Source of the DNA: Erythrobacteraceae bacterium
GTDB taxonomy: Bacteria > Pseudomonadota > Alphaproteobacteria > Sphingomonadales > Sphingomonadaceae
Assembly: GCA_024642525.1 (NCBI GenBank)
Contig: JAHEAX010000005.1
Coordinates: 1-64,000, forward strand
Direction: 5' to 3'
DNA length: 64,000 nt
This document shows positions 45,170 through 56,046 of this stretch, piece by piece. Position 1 is the stretch's first letter. Each line of letters begins with the position of its first letter. The notes under the pieces are model-generated. The model saw only the letters and a program-made list of their open reading frames with translations, made no database searches and was not told the DNA's origin. The position numbers were made by a program, and so were the translations under genes.

Positions 45170-46219
45170 ATGAATATCGAAAACAGCCGCGACTATTACG
45201 GCAAGGTTCTGGAAGGCTCGCAAGACCTGAAGACCGACGCCTGCTGCACCGCTGAAGCGCCGCCCCCCGCCATCATGGCTGCGATGCGCAATGTGCATGA
45301 AGAAGTCCGCGCGCGCTATTATGGCTGCGGGCTGGTGTCGCCGCAGGCAATTGCAGGGGCGCATATCCTCGACCTTGGTTCCGGCAGCGGCCAGGATGCC
45401 TATATCCTCGCGCAGCTCGTCGGCGAAAATGGCAGTGTCACTGGCGTCGATACCACGCCCGAACAGCTGGCAGTCGCAAACCGGCACATTGAATGGCACC
45501 GCGAGAAATTCGAATTTGCCAGGTCTAACGTCGCTTTCATGGAAGGCGATATCGAACGGCTGGACGAGCTGGACCTGCCGCAGGGGCATTTCGATGTCAT
45601 CGTTTCCAACTGTGTCATCAATCTGGTGGCAGACAAGGCTGCGGTTTTTGCCGCTGCCCACCGCCTTCTGAAACAGGGCGGCGAACTGTATTTTTCCGAT
45701 GTCTATGCAGACAGGCGCGTTCCGGCAGAATTGCTGGATGATCCTGTCCTGCATGGTGAATGCCTTTCTGGCGCGCTTTACTGGGGCGATTTTGTAAAGC
45801 TGGCGAAGGAAGCCGGTTTTGCAGATCCGCGCCTGGTCACTTCGCGCCCGCTGGGCATTGGCGACCAGAAAATTGCCGAGAAGCTGGACGGGATTGCCTT
45901 CCATTCCGCCACCTATCGCCTGTTCAAGCTGGATGGGCTGGAGCCTGAATGCGAAGATTACGGGCAGGCAGTGCGCTACAAGGGCACGGTTACAGGCGAA
46001 GAACGCGTGTTTGAGCTGGACGGGCATCACCTGATCGAAGCAGGCCGGATATTCCCCATTTGCGGCAATAGCTGGAAAATGCTGGCCGAAACGCGGTTTG
46101 CCCAACATTTCGAATTCTTCGGCGATTTCAGCAAGCATTACGGCGTGTTTCCCGGCTGCGGCACTGACAGCCCGTTTTCGGCCTCGGTGGAAAGCAACGA
46201 GGCAGCAGGCTGTTGCTGA
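45170..46219 (+). CDS. arsM: ArsM-like SAM-dependent arsenite methyltransferase
   Basis: 349 residues. The opening DYYGKVLEGSQDLKTDACC and YYGCG give Cys25, Cys26 and Cys53; SAM motif ILDLGSGSGQDAY; then Cys148 in VIVSNCVINL and Cys198 in GECLSGALY. In characterised ArsM, Cys in these last two places plus one near the N-terminus bind As(III), and all are kept here. The C-terminal domain has GCG and ends in CC. The enzyme would methylate arsenite to mono- and dimethyl forms. ATG at 45170 is used; the next gene overlaps the end. Gene opens the rightward arm of the cluster. Confidence 0.85.
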   Translation: MNIENSRDYYGKVLEGSQDLKTDACCTAEAPPPAIMAAMRNVHEEVRARYYGCGLVSPQAIAGAHILDLGSGSGQDAYILAQLVGENGSVTGVDTTPEQLAVANRHIEWHREKFEFARSNVAFMEGDIERLDELDLPQGHFDVIVSNCVINLVADKAAVFAAAHRLLKQGGELYFSDVYADRRVPAELLDDPVLHGECLSGALYWGDFVKLAKEAGFADPRLVTSRPLGIGDQKIAEKLDGIAFHSATYRLFKLDGLEPECEDYGQAVRYKGTVTGEERVFELDGHHLIEAGRIFPICGNSWKMLAETRFAQHFEFFGDFSKHYGVFPGCGTDSPFSASVESNEAAGCC

Positions 46220-47250
46220 AAATTTTCCTCACCGGCGCAGCGGGCCTGATCGGCGGCGAAGTGGCTGCGCGCCTAATGGCGGCAGGTCACGACGTCACGG
46301 CGCTGGTCCATAACAACCGTGATATCCGCGCCAATGATGGTGCTGGCATTGCGCCGCAATCCGTGGTGTGCGGCGATGTTTCGAAACCCCTTTTCGGGTT
46401 CGATCAGGCAGAATTCGAGCAGCTGACAGCCGCGCATGATCTGTTGATCCATTGCGCCGCGACCGTCCGGTTCGACCTTGATGATGAAACCTACCGGCAG
46501 GTGAACACTGGCGGCGCAGCCAATGCGGTGGAATTTGCCCGATCGGGCGATATGCCGCTCCTGCACATCAGCACAGCCTATGTCTGCGGCACGCGTGACG
46601 GGACCATATTGGAAAGCGACCCGCTGCCGCAAAGCGGTTTCAAGAACGGTTATGAAAAATCAAAAGCCGCCGCAGAACGGCTCGTGCGCGAAAGCGGTGT
46701 GCCGTTTGCAATCGCGCGGCCCAGCATCGTGGTGGGCGATAGCGCCACGGGCGCCATCCGCCAGTTCGACACGACCTATGCGGCTTTCAAGCTGATTGCA
46801 GAGGGCCGCGTCCGGCATATGCCTGCCCGCAGCGGGGCATCGCTGGATTTTGTGCCGATTGACCATGTCGCAGGCAGTATTGTCGATATTGCGGCAAATA
46901 TGCGCCGTGCGGCAGGCGGAACATTTCATCTTGTCTCGGGCCAGCCTGTTCCGGTGCCGGTCTTTACAGGGGCAATCGCCGCATTCCCGCAGTTCTGCCA
47001 GCCCGAACTGGTGGAGCCGGAACGGTTCGACCCCGATAGCCTGCCGGCCATGGAACGGCGGCTGTTCCGCAGGGTTGCCGGATTATACGCCAGCTATTTC
47101 CAGCGCGATCCGCATTTTGACGACCGCGAGGCGCAGTATGTGACCGGGCGCGTGTGCCCGCCGACAGGGCCGGAATATCTCCACCGCCTGATAGATTTCT
47201 GTATCGGGCAAGGCTTCCTGCGCGGCATAGAAATAGGTGCGGAAGCCTGA
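46213..47250 (+). CDS. NAD-dependent epimerase/reductase family protein
   Basis: About 345 residues, starting at TTG and overlapping the end of the methyltransferase by seven bases. Extended SDR fold: TGAAGLIGGEVAARL nucleotide motif, STAYVCG serine, NGYEKSK catalytic Tyr-x-x-x-Lys, and RPSIVVGDSATGAI. The pattern is closer to the fatty-acyl-CoA reductase / male-sterility N-terminal branch than to sugar epimerases. Coupled translation with the ArsM-like gene implies a shared pathway, perhaps trimming a sugar or lipid intermediate. Substrate not assignable. Confidence 0.84.
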   Translation: MLKIFLTGAAGLIGGEVAARLMAAGHDVTALVHNNRDIRANDGAGIAPQSVVCGDVSKPLFGFDQAEFEQLTAAHDLLIHCAATVRFDLDDETYRQVNTGGAANAVEFARSGDMPLLHISTAYVCGTRDGTILESDPLPQSGFKNGYEKSKAAAERLVRESGVPFAIARPSIVVGDSATGAIRQFDTTYAAFKLIAEGRVRHMPARSGASLDFVPIDHVAGSIVDIAANMRRAAGGTFHLVSGQPVPVPVFTGAIAAFPQFCQPELVEPERFDPDSLPAMERRLFRRVAGLYASYFQRDPHFDDREAQYVTGRVCPPTGPEYLHRLIDFCIGQGFLRGIEIGAEA

Positions 47251-47259
47251 GCGCGATCT

Positions 47260-47985
47260 TCAGCGAATGTTCGGATATTCCCGTTCCAGCCGCGCGCGGG
47301 CACCAAAGGCCCACATTATGCCGACCTTGAAGTAAATCCAGTTGGCCTTCACCGGCCCCCATGCGGCAATCCGCCTGTCTGATGTTTCCACCCAGCGAGG
47401 CACCAGCTTCACTTTGCCAAGCCGCGCCATCTTGATGCAGAGATCCGCTTCTTCCATCACCGGTGTGCCCGGATCGCAGCCGCCCACCGCCAGATATTCG
47501 GCACGGCGAAAGAACATGGCATGATCGCCAAACAGCAGCCGCACCCCCTGGAAGAAAAGGTGCGGGCGGGTAAGCAGCGGCGCATACCAGGTCTTGATCC
47601 AATTATGGAAAGTGGTGAACCAGCGCGTTGTGTCCGGACCCTTTATCAGCGGGGTAAAACCTGCCAGCGCGATTGACCGGTCTGCCAGCACACGCTGGAT
47701 GACCGCAATCATGTCGCGCGGCGGGATAGTGTCTGCATGCAGCACGCAGACATTGGCAGATCGTGCAGCGGCAACGCCTGCATTGATCTGGATTGCGCGC
47801 CCGGCGGCGGTTTGCAGAACGCGCCAGCCAGCAGATTGCAGCAGGGCTTTCGTGTCATCCGTGCTGCCGCCATCGACGGCAATTATCTCCGCCGGTTTCG
47901 GATCGAGCGCTGCCAGAACCCCGATCAGGCGGGGAAGGGCGCGTTCTTCGTCCAGGACCGGTATGACAATGGTAACTTCATTCAT
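47260..47985 (-). CDS. Family 2 glycosyltransferase, TIGR04283-like
   Basis: 241 residues from ATG 47985, which overlaps the stop of the preceding gene by four bases. GT-A motifs: TIVIPVLDEERALPRLI, IAVDGGSTDDT, the metal Asp in LHADTIPP, and a later GDHAMFFRRAEYLAVGG and MEEADLCIKMARLGK. A C-terminal membrane-associated helix (YFKVGIMWAFGARARLEREY) follows. This is the compact glycosyltransferase found beside arsenosugar genes (TIGR04283, as I recall). It would transfer a sugar to or from an arsenic ribose intermediate; the reaction is not proven. Confidence 0.85.
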   Translation of the reverse strand: MNEVTIVIPVLDEERALPRLIGVLAALDPKPAEIIAVDGGSTDDTKALLQSAGWRVLQTAAGRAIQINAGVAAARSANVCVLHADTIPPRDMIAVIQRVLADRSIALAGFTPLIKGPDTTRWFTTFHNWIKTWYAPLLTRPHLFFQGVRLLFGDHAMFFRRAEYLAVGGCDPGTPVMEEADLCIKMARLGKVKLVPRWVETSDRRIAAWGPVKANWIYFKVGIMWAFGARARLEREYPNIR

Positions 47986-48578
47986 GGCAGCAGTTCCGGC
48001 CATTCCGCCAAATCATCAATCGTGTCGATGTCTGCAAGCGTGGGCAGAATTGCAGGCGTGATGCCATGGCTTTCCAGCCGGCGCATGGTTTCTTCAAAGA
48101 CAGCTGGCGTACTCCATTCCATATCGCTGAATGCAAAAGGCACAGGCGCGTTGAACCCAAGCAGGTAATAGCCGCCATCGCGTGCCGGGCCGATAACGGC
48201 AGGCGCATTTTCGAGCGCCCCTGCCGCCGACCGGAGCAATGCAGGCGTCAGGCCCGGCGCATCGCTGCCGATCACCATTCCGGGCGCCGCAGCGCGCGTC
48301 AGCCGTTCCCCCAGATCGCCTCCGCCCTGTTCCACTGCCTCGATATCATCGCCAAGCCATTGCCTGAACAGCGCGGGCGCTGCCCCGGTAACGCGCAGTT
48401 CAAAGGCAAGCCCGCTCTGGCGGGCGGCTGTAACGGTGCGTTCAAGCAAGCGGCGATAGACAAGCGCAGCACCTTCGTCGCCCAGCGCGGGTATCAGCCG
48501 GGTTTTCGCCTTGCCCGCTTCTGGATAGCGGGCAAAAATGGCCAGGCGGACGGGGGTTGAAACGGGCTGCATACCCAT
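47982..48578 (-). CDS. TIGR04282-like glycosyltransferase/nucleotidyltransferase
   Basis: 198 residues. It has the GT-A/CofC-like start LAIFARYPEAGKAKTRLIPALGDEGAALVYRRL, GDLGERL, and VIGSDAPGLTPALL...VIGPARDGGYYLLGF. The TIGR04282 family (as I recall) was named for co-occurrence with arsenosugar genes, matching TIGR04283 directly downstream. Two ATG codons, 48578 and 48572, are possible starts. The divergent hydroxylase gene begins only 18 bases away, so at least one promoter must lie inside coding sequence or the starts are further in. Confidence 0.87.
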   Translation of the reverse strand: MGMQPVSTPVRLAIFARYPEAGKAKTRLIPALGDEGAALVYRRLLERTVTAARQSGLAFELRVTGAAPALFRQWLGDDIEAVEQGGGDLGERLTRAAAPGMVIGSDAPGLTPALLRSAAGALENAPAVIGPARDGGYYLLGFNAPVPFAFSDMEWSTPAVFEETMRRLESHGITPAILPTLADIDTIDDLAEWPELLP

Positions 48579-48596
48579 GCACTAGCCGCTCGACGT

Positions 48597-49421
48597 ATGC
48601 GCCGCCATAGGCCAGTAAGGGGCATGTCCATCCGCCGGTTCGCCCTTGCCATTTCTGCCGTTGCCGTGGTGGCGGGCATCATTGTGGCAGAACAGAAGAG
48701 GCCGCTGCGAAAACGGACGCGCAGGACTGTTCCGCGCACGCTTCGCAACGCGGCAATGGGTGCCAGCTGCGCCGCAGTAATCGCCGCAGTGGAAGAACCG
48801 CTGACCCGCAGGATTGCCCGTGCGAATTTGAAAAACGGCACAGGATTTGCGCGCAAGCTGCCTGCCCCGCTGCGGGTTATCGGCGGGGTGGTGGCAATGG
48901 ATTACGGATTTTATCTGTGGCACGTGGCGACGCATAAATTACCGTTCCTGTGGCGGTTCCACCGCATCCACCATCTCGACCCCGACATGGATGCGTCCAC
49001 CGCAGTGCGCTTCCATGCGGCCGATATGCTGGTGTCTTTGCCGTGGCGGCTCGTGCAGGTGCGGCTGTCAGGCGTCAGCCCTAAAAGCCTCGGCCTGTGG
49101 CGGCATTTCTTTAACGCTTCCATCCTGTTCCACCATTCGAACCTGCGTCTGCCGGGGCAGTGGGACAAGTGGCTGTCAGCCGTTATCACCACACCGGAAA
49201 TGCACGGCATCCACCATTCGGCGGCCCGGGAACAGCGGGATAGCAACTGGACCAGCGGTTTCAGTTTCTGGGACAGGCTGCATGGAACGTTCCGCCATGA
49301 TGTGCCGCAGGAAGAAATCGAGATCGGAGTGGATGACCCCGCTGCGCAAGAGGACGAGGCGCTAGAGGCATCGCTGACGGCCCCGTTCAAACCCTTCCCG
49401 TCGACAGACCGAACAATGTAA
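48597..49421 (+). CDS. Sterol desaturase / fatty acid hydroxylase family protein
   Basis: 274 residues. The di-iron histidine boxes are all visible: H-x3-H in WHVATHK, HRIHH, HHSN and HGIHH. Two or three membrane segments precede and surround them (about 15-30, 53-66 and 90-105). The family hydroxylates or desaturates lipids and sterols at the membrane. An ATG at 48624 is an alternative start. Location at the edge of the arsenosugar-type genes hints at lipid linkage, as in arsenolipids, but it may be an unrelated neighbour. Confidence 0.85.
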   Translation: MRRHRPVRGMSIRRFALAISAVAVVAGIIVAEQKRPLRKRTRRTVPRTLRNAAMGASCAAVIAAVEEPLTRRIARANLKNGTGFARKLPAPLRVIGGVVAMDYGFYLWHVATHKLPFLWRFHRIHHLDPDMDASTAVRFHAADMLVSLPWRLVQVRLSGVSPKSLGLWRHFFNASILFHHSNLRLPGQWDKWLSAVITTPEMHGIHHSAAREQRDSNWTSGFSFWDRLHGTFRHDVPQEEIEIGVDDPAAQEDEALEASLTAPFKPFPSTDRTM

Positions 49422-49508
49422 CGCGCCTTCCGCGCTGAATTCGCTTGACGAATTGCCTGTTTTTGTTGCCCCTGTCGTTCACAAGAAGGAACTCGAGGGC
49501 GCATCTTC

Positions 49509-51707
49509 ATGACTGTACAAAATTCTGGCACGCGCAGGTTTGCGCGCACTTCGCTGGTCGCACTGCTTTTGTCGACTTCGGCCATAGCCGCGGCGCAGGA
49601 TGTTTCGATCGTGCAGCCGGGCGCACCGGGGCAGGCACCCAAGGTGCTTTCCGCCCAGGATGCCACCGCACTTGCCGACACCCGCTATTCCCCCGCCGAT
49701 GTCGCCTTCATGCAAGGCATGATCGTGCATCACCAGCAGGCGGTCGACATGTCTGCGCTGGTCAAAGGGCGCACCAACCGCGAAGAAATTCTCGCGGTTG
49801 CAGGCAGGATCGATGCCTCGCAGGCGGATGAAATCGGCTTCATGAAGAACTGGCTCGCCGGCCATGGGGAACCGGTGGATATGGCGGGCATGGGCCATGC
49901 AGCCCACATGGGCATGAAAGGCATGGCAACACCTGCCCAGATGGCGCGGCTGCGCGAATTGAGCGGTGCGGCATTTGATCGCATGTTCCTCGAACTGATG
50001 ATCGCGCATCACACCGGTGCGGTCGACATGGTGAAGGAACTGATTGCCCAGCCAGGCACGGCGTATGATCCGGTGATGCTGGAATTCACTGATGAAGTGA
50101 CCAACGACCAGAACGCGGAAATAGAACGCATGAATGCCGTTCTCGGAAGTTTTTCAAGCGATCCGCGCGCCACCCTGACAGCGGGCCTGCACGATGCTGG
50201 TCAGGCCATCAGCAACCTGCGGCTGGTAACGGCATTGCCCAAGCCTGCAGGCTTCTTCAGCCCCGGCAATCCGGCTGATCTGCAGCCGGTCAAACCGAAG
50301 AAATCCGATGGCAAAGACGCAGAGCCAAAGGATGATGGCGGCAAACCTGAATTTTCCAAGCGTTCGCCGCTGCTCGATTTCGCAAATACCGACATGGCCT
50401 TTTCCGGCGATATACTGGTTGCTGGCAGCTATCACGGCTTCAATGCCTACAAGCTGGCCGATGATGGCAAACCGGAACTGGTCAGTTCGGTCGTCTGCCC
50501 CGGCGGGCAAGGCGATGTTTCCATCATTGGCGACCTGTTGCTGATGAGCGTGCAGGACACCCGTGCACGGGTGGATTGCGGCCTGCAAGGGGTGACTGAA
50601 AAGGTCAGCGAAGACCGTTTCCGCGGCCTGCGGATTTTCGATATTTCCGACATCCGGCGGCCGGTGCAGGTGGGCCAAGTGCAGACCTGTCGCGGCTCGC
50701 ACACCCATACGCTGGCGGCGCGCACGGATAGTTCGCTCATCGTCTATAATTCCGGCACTTCGCAGGTCCGCGATGAAAAGGAACTGGCAGGCTGCATTGG
50801 CGAAGTGCCCGGTGATGACCGCACGGCCCTGTTCCGCATCGATGTCATCGAAATCCCGCTGGCCGATCCGTCAAAATCGCGCATCATCGACAGCCCGACC
50901 GTGTTCGCAGACCCAAAGACGGGCCGCCTTGCCGGTTTGTGGCAGGGTGGTGACCATGGTGACGATACGCAGGACACCAGCCGGACCGACCAGTGCCATG
51001 ACATCACCGTTTTCCCGACCAGGAAATTGGCTGCAGGCGCCTGTTCGGGTAATGGCATTATCTTCGACATTTCCGATCCGCGCAAACCCAAGCGGATTGA
51101 TGAGGTCGTCGACAAGGGCTTTGCCTATTGGCATTCGGCCACCTTCAACAATGATGGCACCAAGGTCGTGTTCACCGACGAATGGGGCGGCGGCGGCAGG
51201 CCGCGGTGCCAGGCATCGGACCCGCGCAACTGGGGCGCCGATGCGATTTACGACATTGTCGATGGCAAGCTGAAATTCCGCAGCCTCTACAAATTGCCTG
51301 CACCGCAGGGCGACAAGGAAAACTGCGTTGCCCATAATGGCTCGATCATCCCCGTGCCGGGCCGCGATATCTTCGTGCAGGCCTGGTATCAGGGTGGCAT
51401 ATCGATCATGGATTTCACCGATTCAGCAAATCCTGTCGAAATCGCCTATTTTGACCGCGGCCCGATCGACAAGGACCAGCTTGTCACCGGCGGATACTGG
51501 TCAGCCTATTGGTACAAGGGCCGCATCTACGCGACCGAGATTACCCGCGGGCTGGACGTGTTCGCGCTGGAGCCGAGCGAGTTTCTGACTGCTGCCGAAA
51601 TCGCCGCGGCAGAAGCTGCCGACCAGGGTGGTTCCTTCAACCCGCAGCAACAATATCCGGTCACCTGGCCCGAAGACGTGCTGGCAGTTGTTCAAGCCGG
51701 GAAATGA
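49509..51707 (+). CDS. Secreted DUF305 / LVIVD-type propeller fusion protein
   Basis: 732 residues. A signal peptide (cleavage near AAAQD) precedes a DUF305 ferritin-like bundle with the paired MIVHHQQAVDMS (about 70) and MIAHHTGAVDMVKE (about 165) motifs that mark the family. A Lys/Asp-rich linker at about 260-285 joins a C-terminal region of about 430 residues with LVIVD-like blades (LRIFDISDIRRPVQVG, IIFDISDPRKPKRID, ISIMDFTDSANPVEIAYF) forming a beta-propeller. Such proteins are secreted; His-rich DUF305 may bind metal. GAAGGA-type sites precede the ATG at a long spacing. Confidence 0.86.
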   Translation: MTVQNSGTRRFARTSLVALLLSTSAIAAAQDVSIVQPGAPGQAPKVLSAQDATALADTRYSPADVAFMQGMIVHHQQAVDMSALVKGRTNREEILAVAGRIDASQADEIGFMKNWLAGHGEPVDMAGMGHAAHMGMKGMATPAQMARLRELSGAAFDRMFLELMIAHHTGAVDMVKELIAQPGTAYDPVMLEFTDEVTNDQNAEIERMNAVLGSFSSDPRATLTAGLHDAGQAISNLRLVTALPKPAGFFSPGNPADLQPVKPKKSDGKDAEPKDDGGKPEFSKRSPLLDFANTDMAFSGDILVAGSYHGFNAYKLADDGKPELVSSVVCPGGQGDVSIIGDLLLMSVQDTRARVDCGLQGVTEKVSEDRFRGLRIFDISDIRRPVQVGQVQTCRGSHTHTLAARTDSSLIVYNSGTSQVRDEKELAGCIGEVPGDDRTALFRIDVIEIPLADPSKSRIIDSPTVFADPKTGRLAGLWQGGDHGDDTQDTSRTDQCHDITVFPTRKLAAGACSGNGIIFDISDPRKPKRIDEVVDKGFAYWHSATFNNDGTKVVFTDEWGGGGRPRCQASDPRNWGADAIYDIVDGKLKFRSLYKLPAPQGDKENCVAHNGSIIPVPGRDIFVQAWYQGGISIMDFTDSANPVEIAYFDRGPIDKDQLVTGGYWSAYWYKGRIYATEITRGLDVFALEPSEFLTAAEIAAAEAADQGGSFNPQQQYPVTWPEDVLAVVQAGK

Positions 51708-51771
51708 CTGGGCTGAAATGACGTGGCCGAAATGACGTGGCCGAAATGACGTGGCCGAAATGACTGGGGCG
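51702..51771 (+). repeat. Five-unit 14-base tandem repeat spanning a stop codon
   Basis: Units start at 51702, 51716, 51730, 51744 and 51758. The middle three are identical AAATGACGTGGCCG; the outer two differ at three or four places. The first unit contains the stop codon of the DUF305 protein; every unit carries a TGA. Confidence 0.9.
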
Positions 51772-51811
51772 CGCTGAAGCCCACAGCCTGCACACCAAGA
51801 GCAGGCAAAGG

Positions 51812-51849
51812 AAAAGGCCCGGCGGATCGCTCCGCCGGGCCTTTCTTTT
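51812..51849. terminator. Bidirectional terminator between the DUF305 gene and groEL
   Basis: Thirteen-base-pair stem (arms 51813-51825 and 51832-51844, ATCGCT loop) with a T-rich right flank and an A-rich left flank lies between convergent genes and suits both. Confidence 0.88.
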
Positions 51850-51870
51850 GGTAACCGGGGTGGGCCGGGC

Positions 51871-53863
<1,993 letters not shown>

Positions 53864-53903
53864 GTGTCTGACCTCTTCTTTCAAGATGAGTGAATAGTAT
53901 GTT

Positions 53904-53930
53904 TTGGCACTCTTAAGGTTAGAGTGCTAA
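53904..53930 (-). promoter_or_regulatory. CIRCE operator of groESL
   Basis: TTGGCACTC (53904-53912), nine bases, then GAGTGCTAA (53922-53930): the HrcA-binding CIRCE element with one departure from the consensus left arm (G for A). It lies 40 bases before the groES ATG, where it would block the heat-shock promoter until HrcA is released. Confidence 0.95.
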
Positions 53931-54027
53931 CGGGGCGCATATGTGTATGCGCGTTCAGGGAGTCAACGGGTCAGGCGCAGAAAAAGTTTCGCTGCCCGCA
54001 CCTCGATCGGCTGAACTGTGCCTTGCG

Positions 54028-55425
54028 TTAGACCAGCCCGATATTGCCGCGGCGCATCCACCGCCAGGTGAGCAGGATGGATGCCACCAGCAAACCGGTG
54101 GCAAGGCCGATCCAGATGCCTGTTCCGCTCAGCGAGGTATTGAAACCCAGCCAGAAGGCAACGCCAAAACCGGCTGCCCAGTAACTGATCATGGCGATGA
54201 CCATCGGCATCCGAGTATCCTGCAGCCCGCGCAGATTGCCTGCCGAAACAGCTTGCACCGCATCCACCAGCTGGAAAATGGCGGCCCACAGCAGATACTG
54301 GACGGCAAAGCCGACCATCGCGGCATTCTTGGCGGCATCGGTATCGACATAGATCGACAATACCGTGCGCGGCATGAACAGCATGATCGACGCGGTCACC
54401 ATGCTGAATGCAACGGCAATCATCAGCGCCACCCAGCCAGCGCGGCCCATCGCATCGCGGTCGCCAGCACCATAGTGATAGCCCACGCGGATGGTGGAAG
54501 CCTGGCCGATGCCGAAGGGTATCTGGAAGGCAAGGGCTGCCACCTGCAGCGCGATTGTATGCCCTGCCAGCTGCGAAGGGCCGATCCGGCCCATCAGGAA
54601 TGCAGCCCCGCTGAACAGGCCCGCTTCGGCAAAAATGGTTCCCATGATGGGTGTGCCGATGCGGATGATTTCGCGCATCCTGCTCCATTCCGTGCGCCAC
54701 CAATTGCCGAAAATCCGGTAGCGGCGCAGGTTCTTGTCCCACGTAATGGCGACGACATAGGCGAACAGGATGAACAGCGATGTCACCACGCTGGCCAGCG
54801 CCGAACCTTCCAGCCCCAGCGCAGGTGCACCGAAATTGCCGAACACCAGCATGTAATTGGCAAGGATGCTGACGAGGATGGCCGATGCAATAATCATGGT
54901 CGCAAAAATGGGCCGGCCCAGTGCCGACACGAAAATGCGCAGCACGTTGGACATGATTGACGGAATCGTGGCCCAGATGATGATCGACATGAACGACCCT
55001 GCCAGCGCGGCAATCTTGGGGTCTTGCCCCGTCAGCAGCATTATGCGTTCGCCGTTCAGGCAAGCGACCATACCCAGCATGCCTGCGCCCACTGCCAGCC
55101 ACAGCGCCATGCGAACGCTGCGGCGGACTTCGCGGACAGCATGTTTGCGGCGGCCAACCTCTGCCGCAATCAGCGGCGCCACAGCGCCGGTCAGACCCGA
55201 AAGGCCCCACAAGACCAGCCCGAACAGGGCAATGGCAAGGCTGGATGCAGCCAGTTCCGCCTCACCCAACCGCGCCACGAAAATGACATCGACGGCATGG
55301 ACCAGCATCTGCAGCAGATTGGCAGCCGCCAGCGGCCATGCCAGCCGCAATGTGGCTGACATTTCCGCACGCCATGGGTGCAGATGGTGCGGCGTATGGC
55401 CAGACAAGGTTGATGCGCGCGACAT
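54028..55425 (-). CDS. MATE family efflux transporter
   Basis: 465 residues with about twelve hydrophobic helices in two related halves. MATE marks include LQMLVHAVDVIFVARLGEAELAASSLA in helix 1 and the second-half IGTPIMGTIFAEAGLFSGAAFLMGRIG and VGYHYGAGDRDAMGRAGW. MATE proteins export cationic drugs or metabolites in exchange for Na+ or H+. Alone, divergent from the cytochrome gene 156 bases away. Substrate unknown. Confidence 0.93.
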   Translation of the reverse strand: MSRASTLSGHTPHHLHPWRAEMSATLRLAWPLAAANLLQMLVHAVDVIFVARLGEAELAASSLAIALFGLVLWGLSGLTGAVAPLIAAEVGRRKHAVREVRRSVRMALWLAVGAGMLGMVACLNGERIMLLTGQDPKIAALAGSFMSIIIWATIPSIMSNVLRIFVSALGRPIFATMIIASAILVSILANYMLVFGNFGAPALGLEGSALASVVTSLFILFAYVVAITWDKNLRRYRIFGNWWRTEWSRMREIIRIGTPIMGTIFAEAGLFSGAAFLMGRIGPSQLAGHTIALQVAALAFQIPFGIGQASTIRVGYHYGAGDRDAMGRAGWVALMIAVAFSMVTASIMLFMPRTVLSIYVDTDAAKNAAMVGFAVQYLLWAAIFQLVDAVQAVSAGNLRGLQDTRMPMVIAMISYWAAGFGVAFWLGFNTSLSGTGIWIGLATGLLVASILLTWRWMRRGNIGLV

Positions 55426-55581
55426 AAAGCCGGTCTGGTTACGCCGGGGCGGAGATGTCGCAAAGGCTTAGTTGAAATCCGGCGAAACTCTGCACCGGGG
55501 TGTTGCCTCTTTCACTCGGCAGGCAGGAAGGCTAGGCGAGGGTAAAGAGCTGATACGCCCTCGCCAGAAGGACCGATAGAA

Positions 55582-56010
55582 ATGCGCCTGCCCCTGTTTT
55601 TCCTGATGGCCAGCCTGACAGCCTGTGGTAGCGCAAGCGCGCCTGATACAGCACGGGCAGATGCGGGCAATCTGACGAGCGCAAAGGCGGCACCTGTCAA
55701 ATCTGCCGCACCTGCAAAGGGGCAGCCGCCGCTGGCATTCGTGCAATGCGGAACGTGCCACCAGACAAAGCCGGGGCAGAACGGCATCGGTCCTTCGCTG
55801 GCCGGGGTCTATGGCGCGAAGGCAGGCCATGTCGGCGATTTTGCCTATAGCGCGCCCATGCGGGCATCGGGCCTGATCTGGGATGAGGCGACGCTGGATA
55901 AATTCATCACCAACCCGCGCGCGCAGGTGCCAGGCACGCGCATGTCCTATGCCGGGCTTCGCGATGAAGGGCAGCGGGCCGAAATCATCGCTTATCTGAA
56001 AACGCTGTGA
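55582..56010 (+). CDS. Lipoprotein-type c-type cytochrome
   Basis: 142 residues. Lipobox LTAC (Cys at about residue 15), an Ala/Lys-rich linker, then a class I cytochrome c domain with heme motif CGTCH in FVQCGTCHQTKPGQNGIGPSLAGVYG and the axial Met in RMSYAGL. It would shuttle electrons tethered at the periplasmic membrane face. AAGGA nine bases before the ATG supports the start. 36 bases before the antiporter gene. Confidence 0.93.
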   Translation: MRLPLFFLMASLTACGSASAPDTARADAGNLTSAKAAPVKSAAPAKGQPPLAFVQCGTCHQTKPGQNGIGPSLAGVYGAKAGHVGDFAYSAPMRASGLIWDEATLDKFITNPRAQVPGTRMSYAGLRDEGQRAEIIAYLKTL

Positions 56011-56046
56011 TGCAAGGCGCATCGACCATGAAAAGGGCCAACACAT

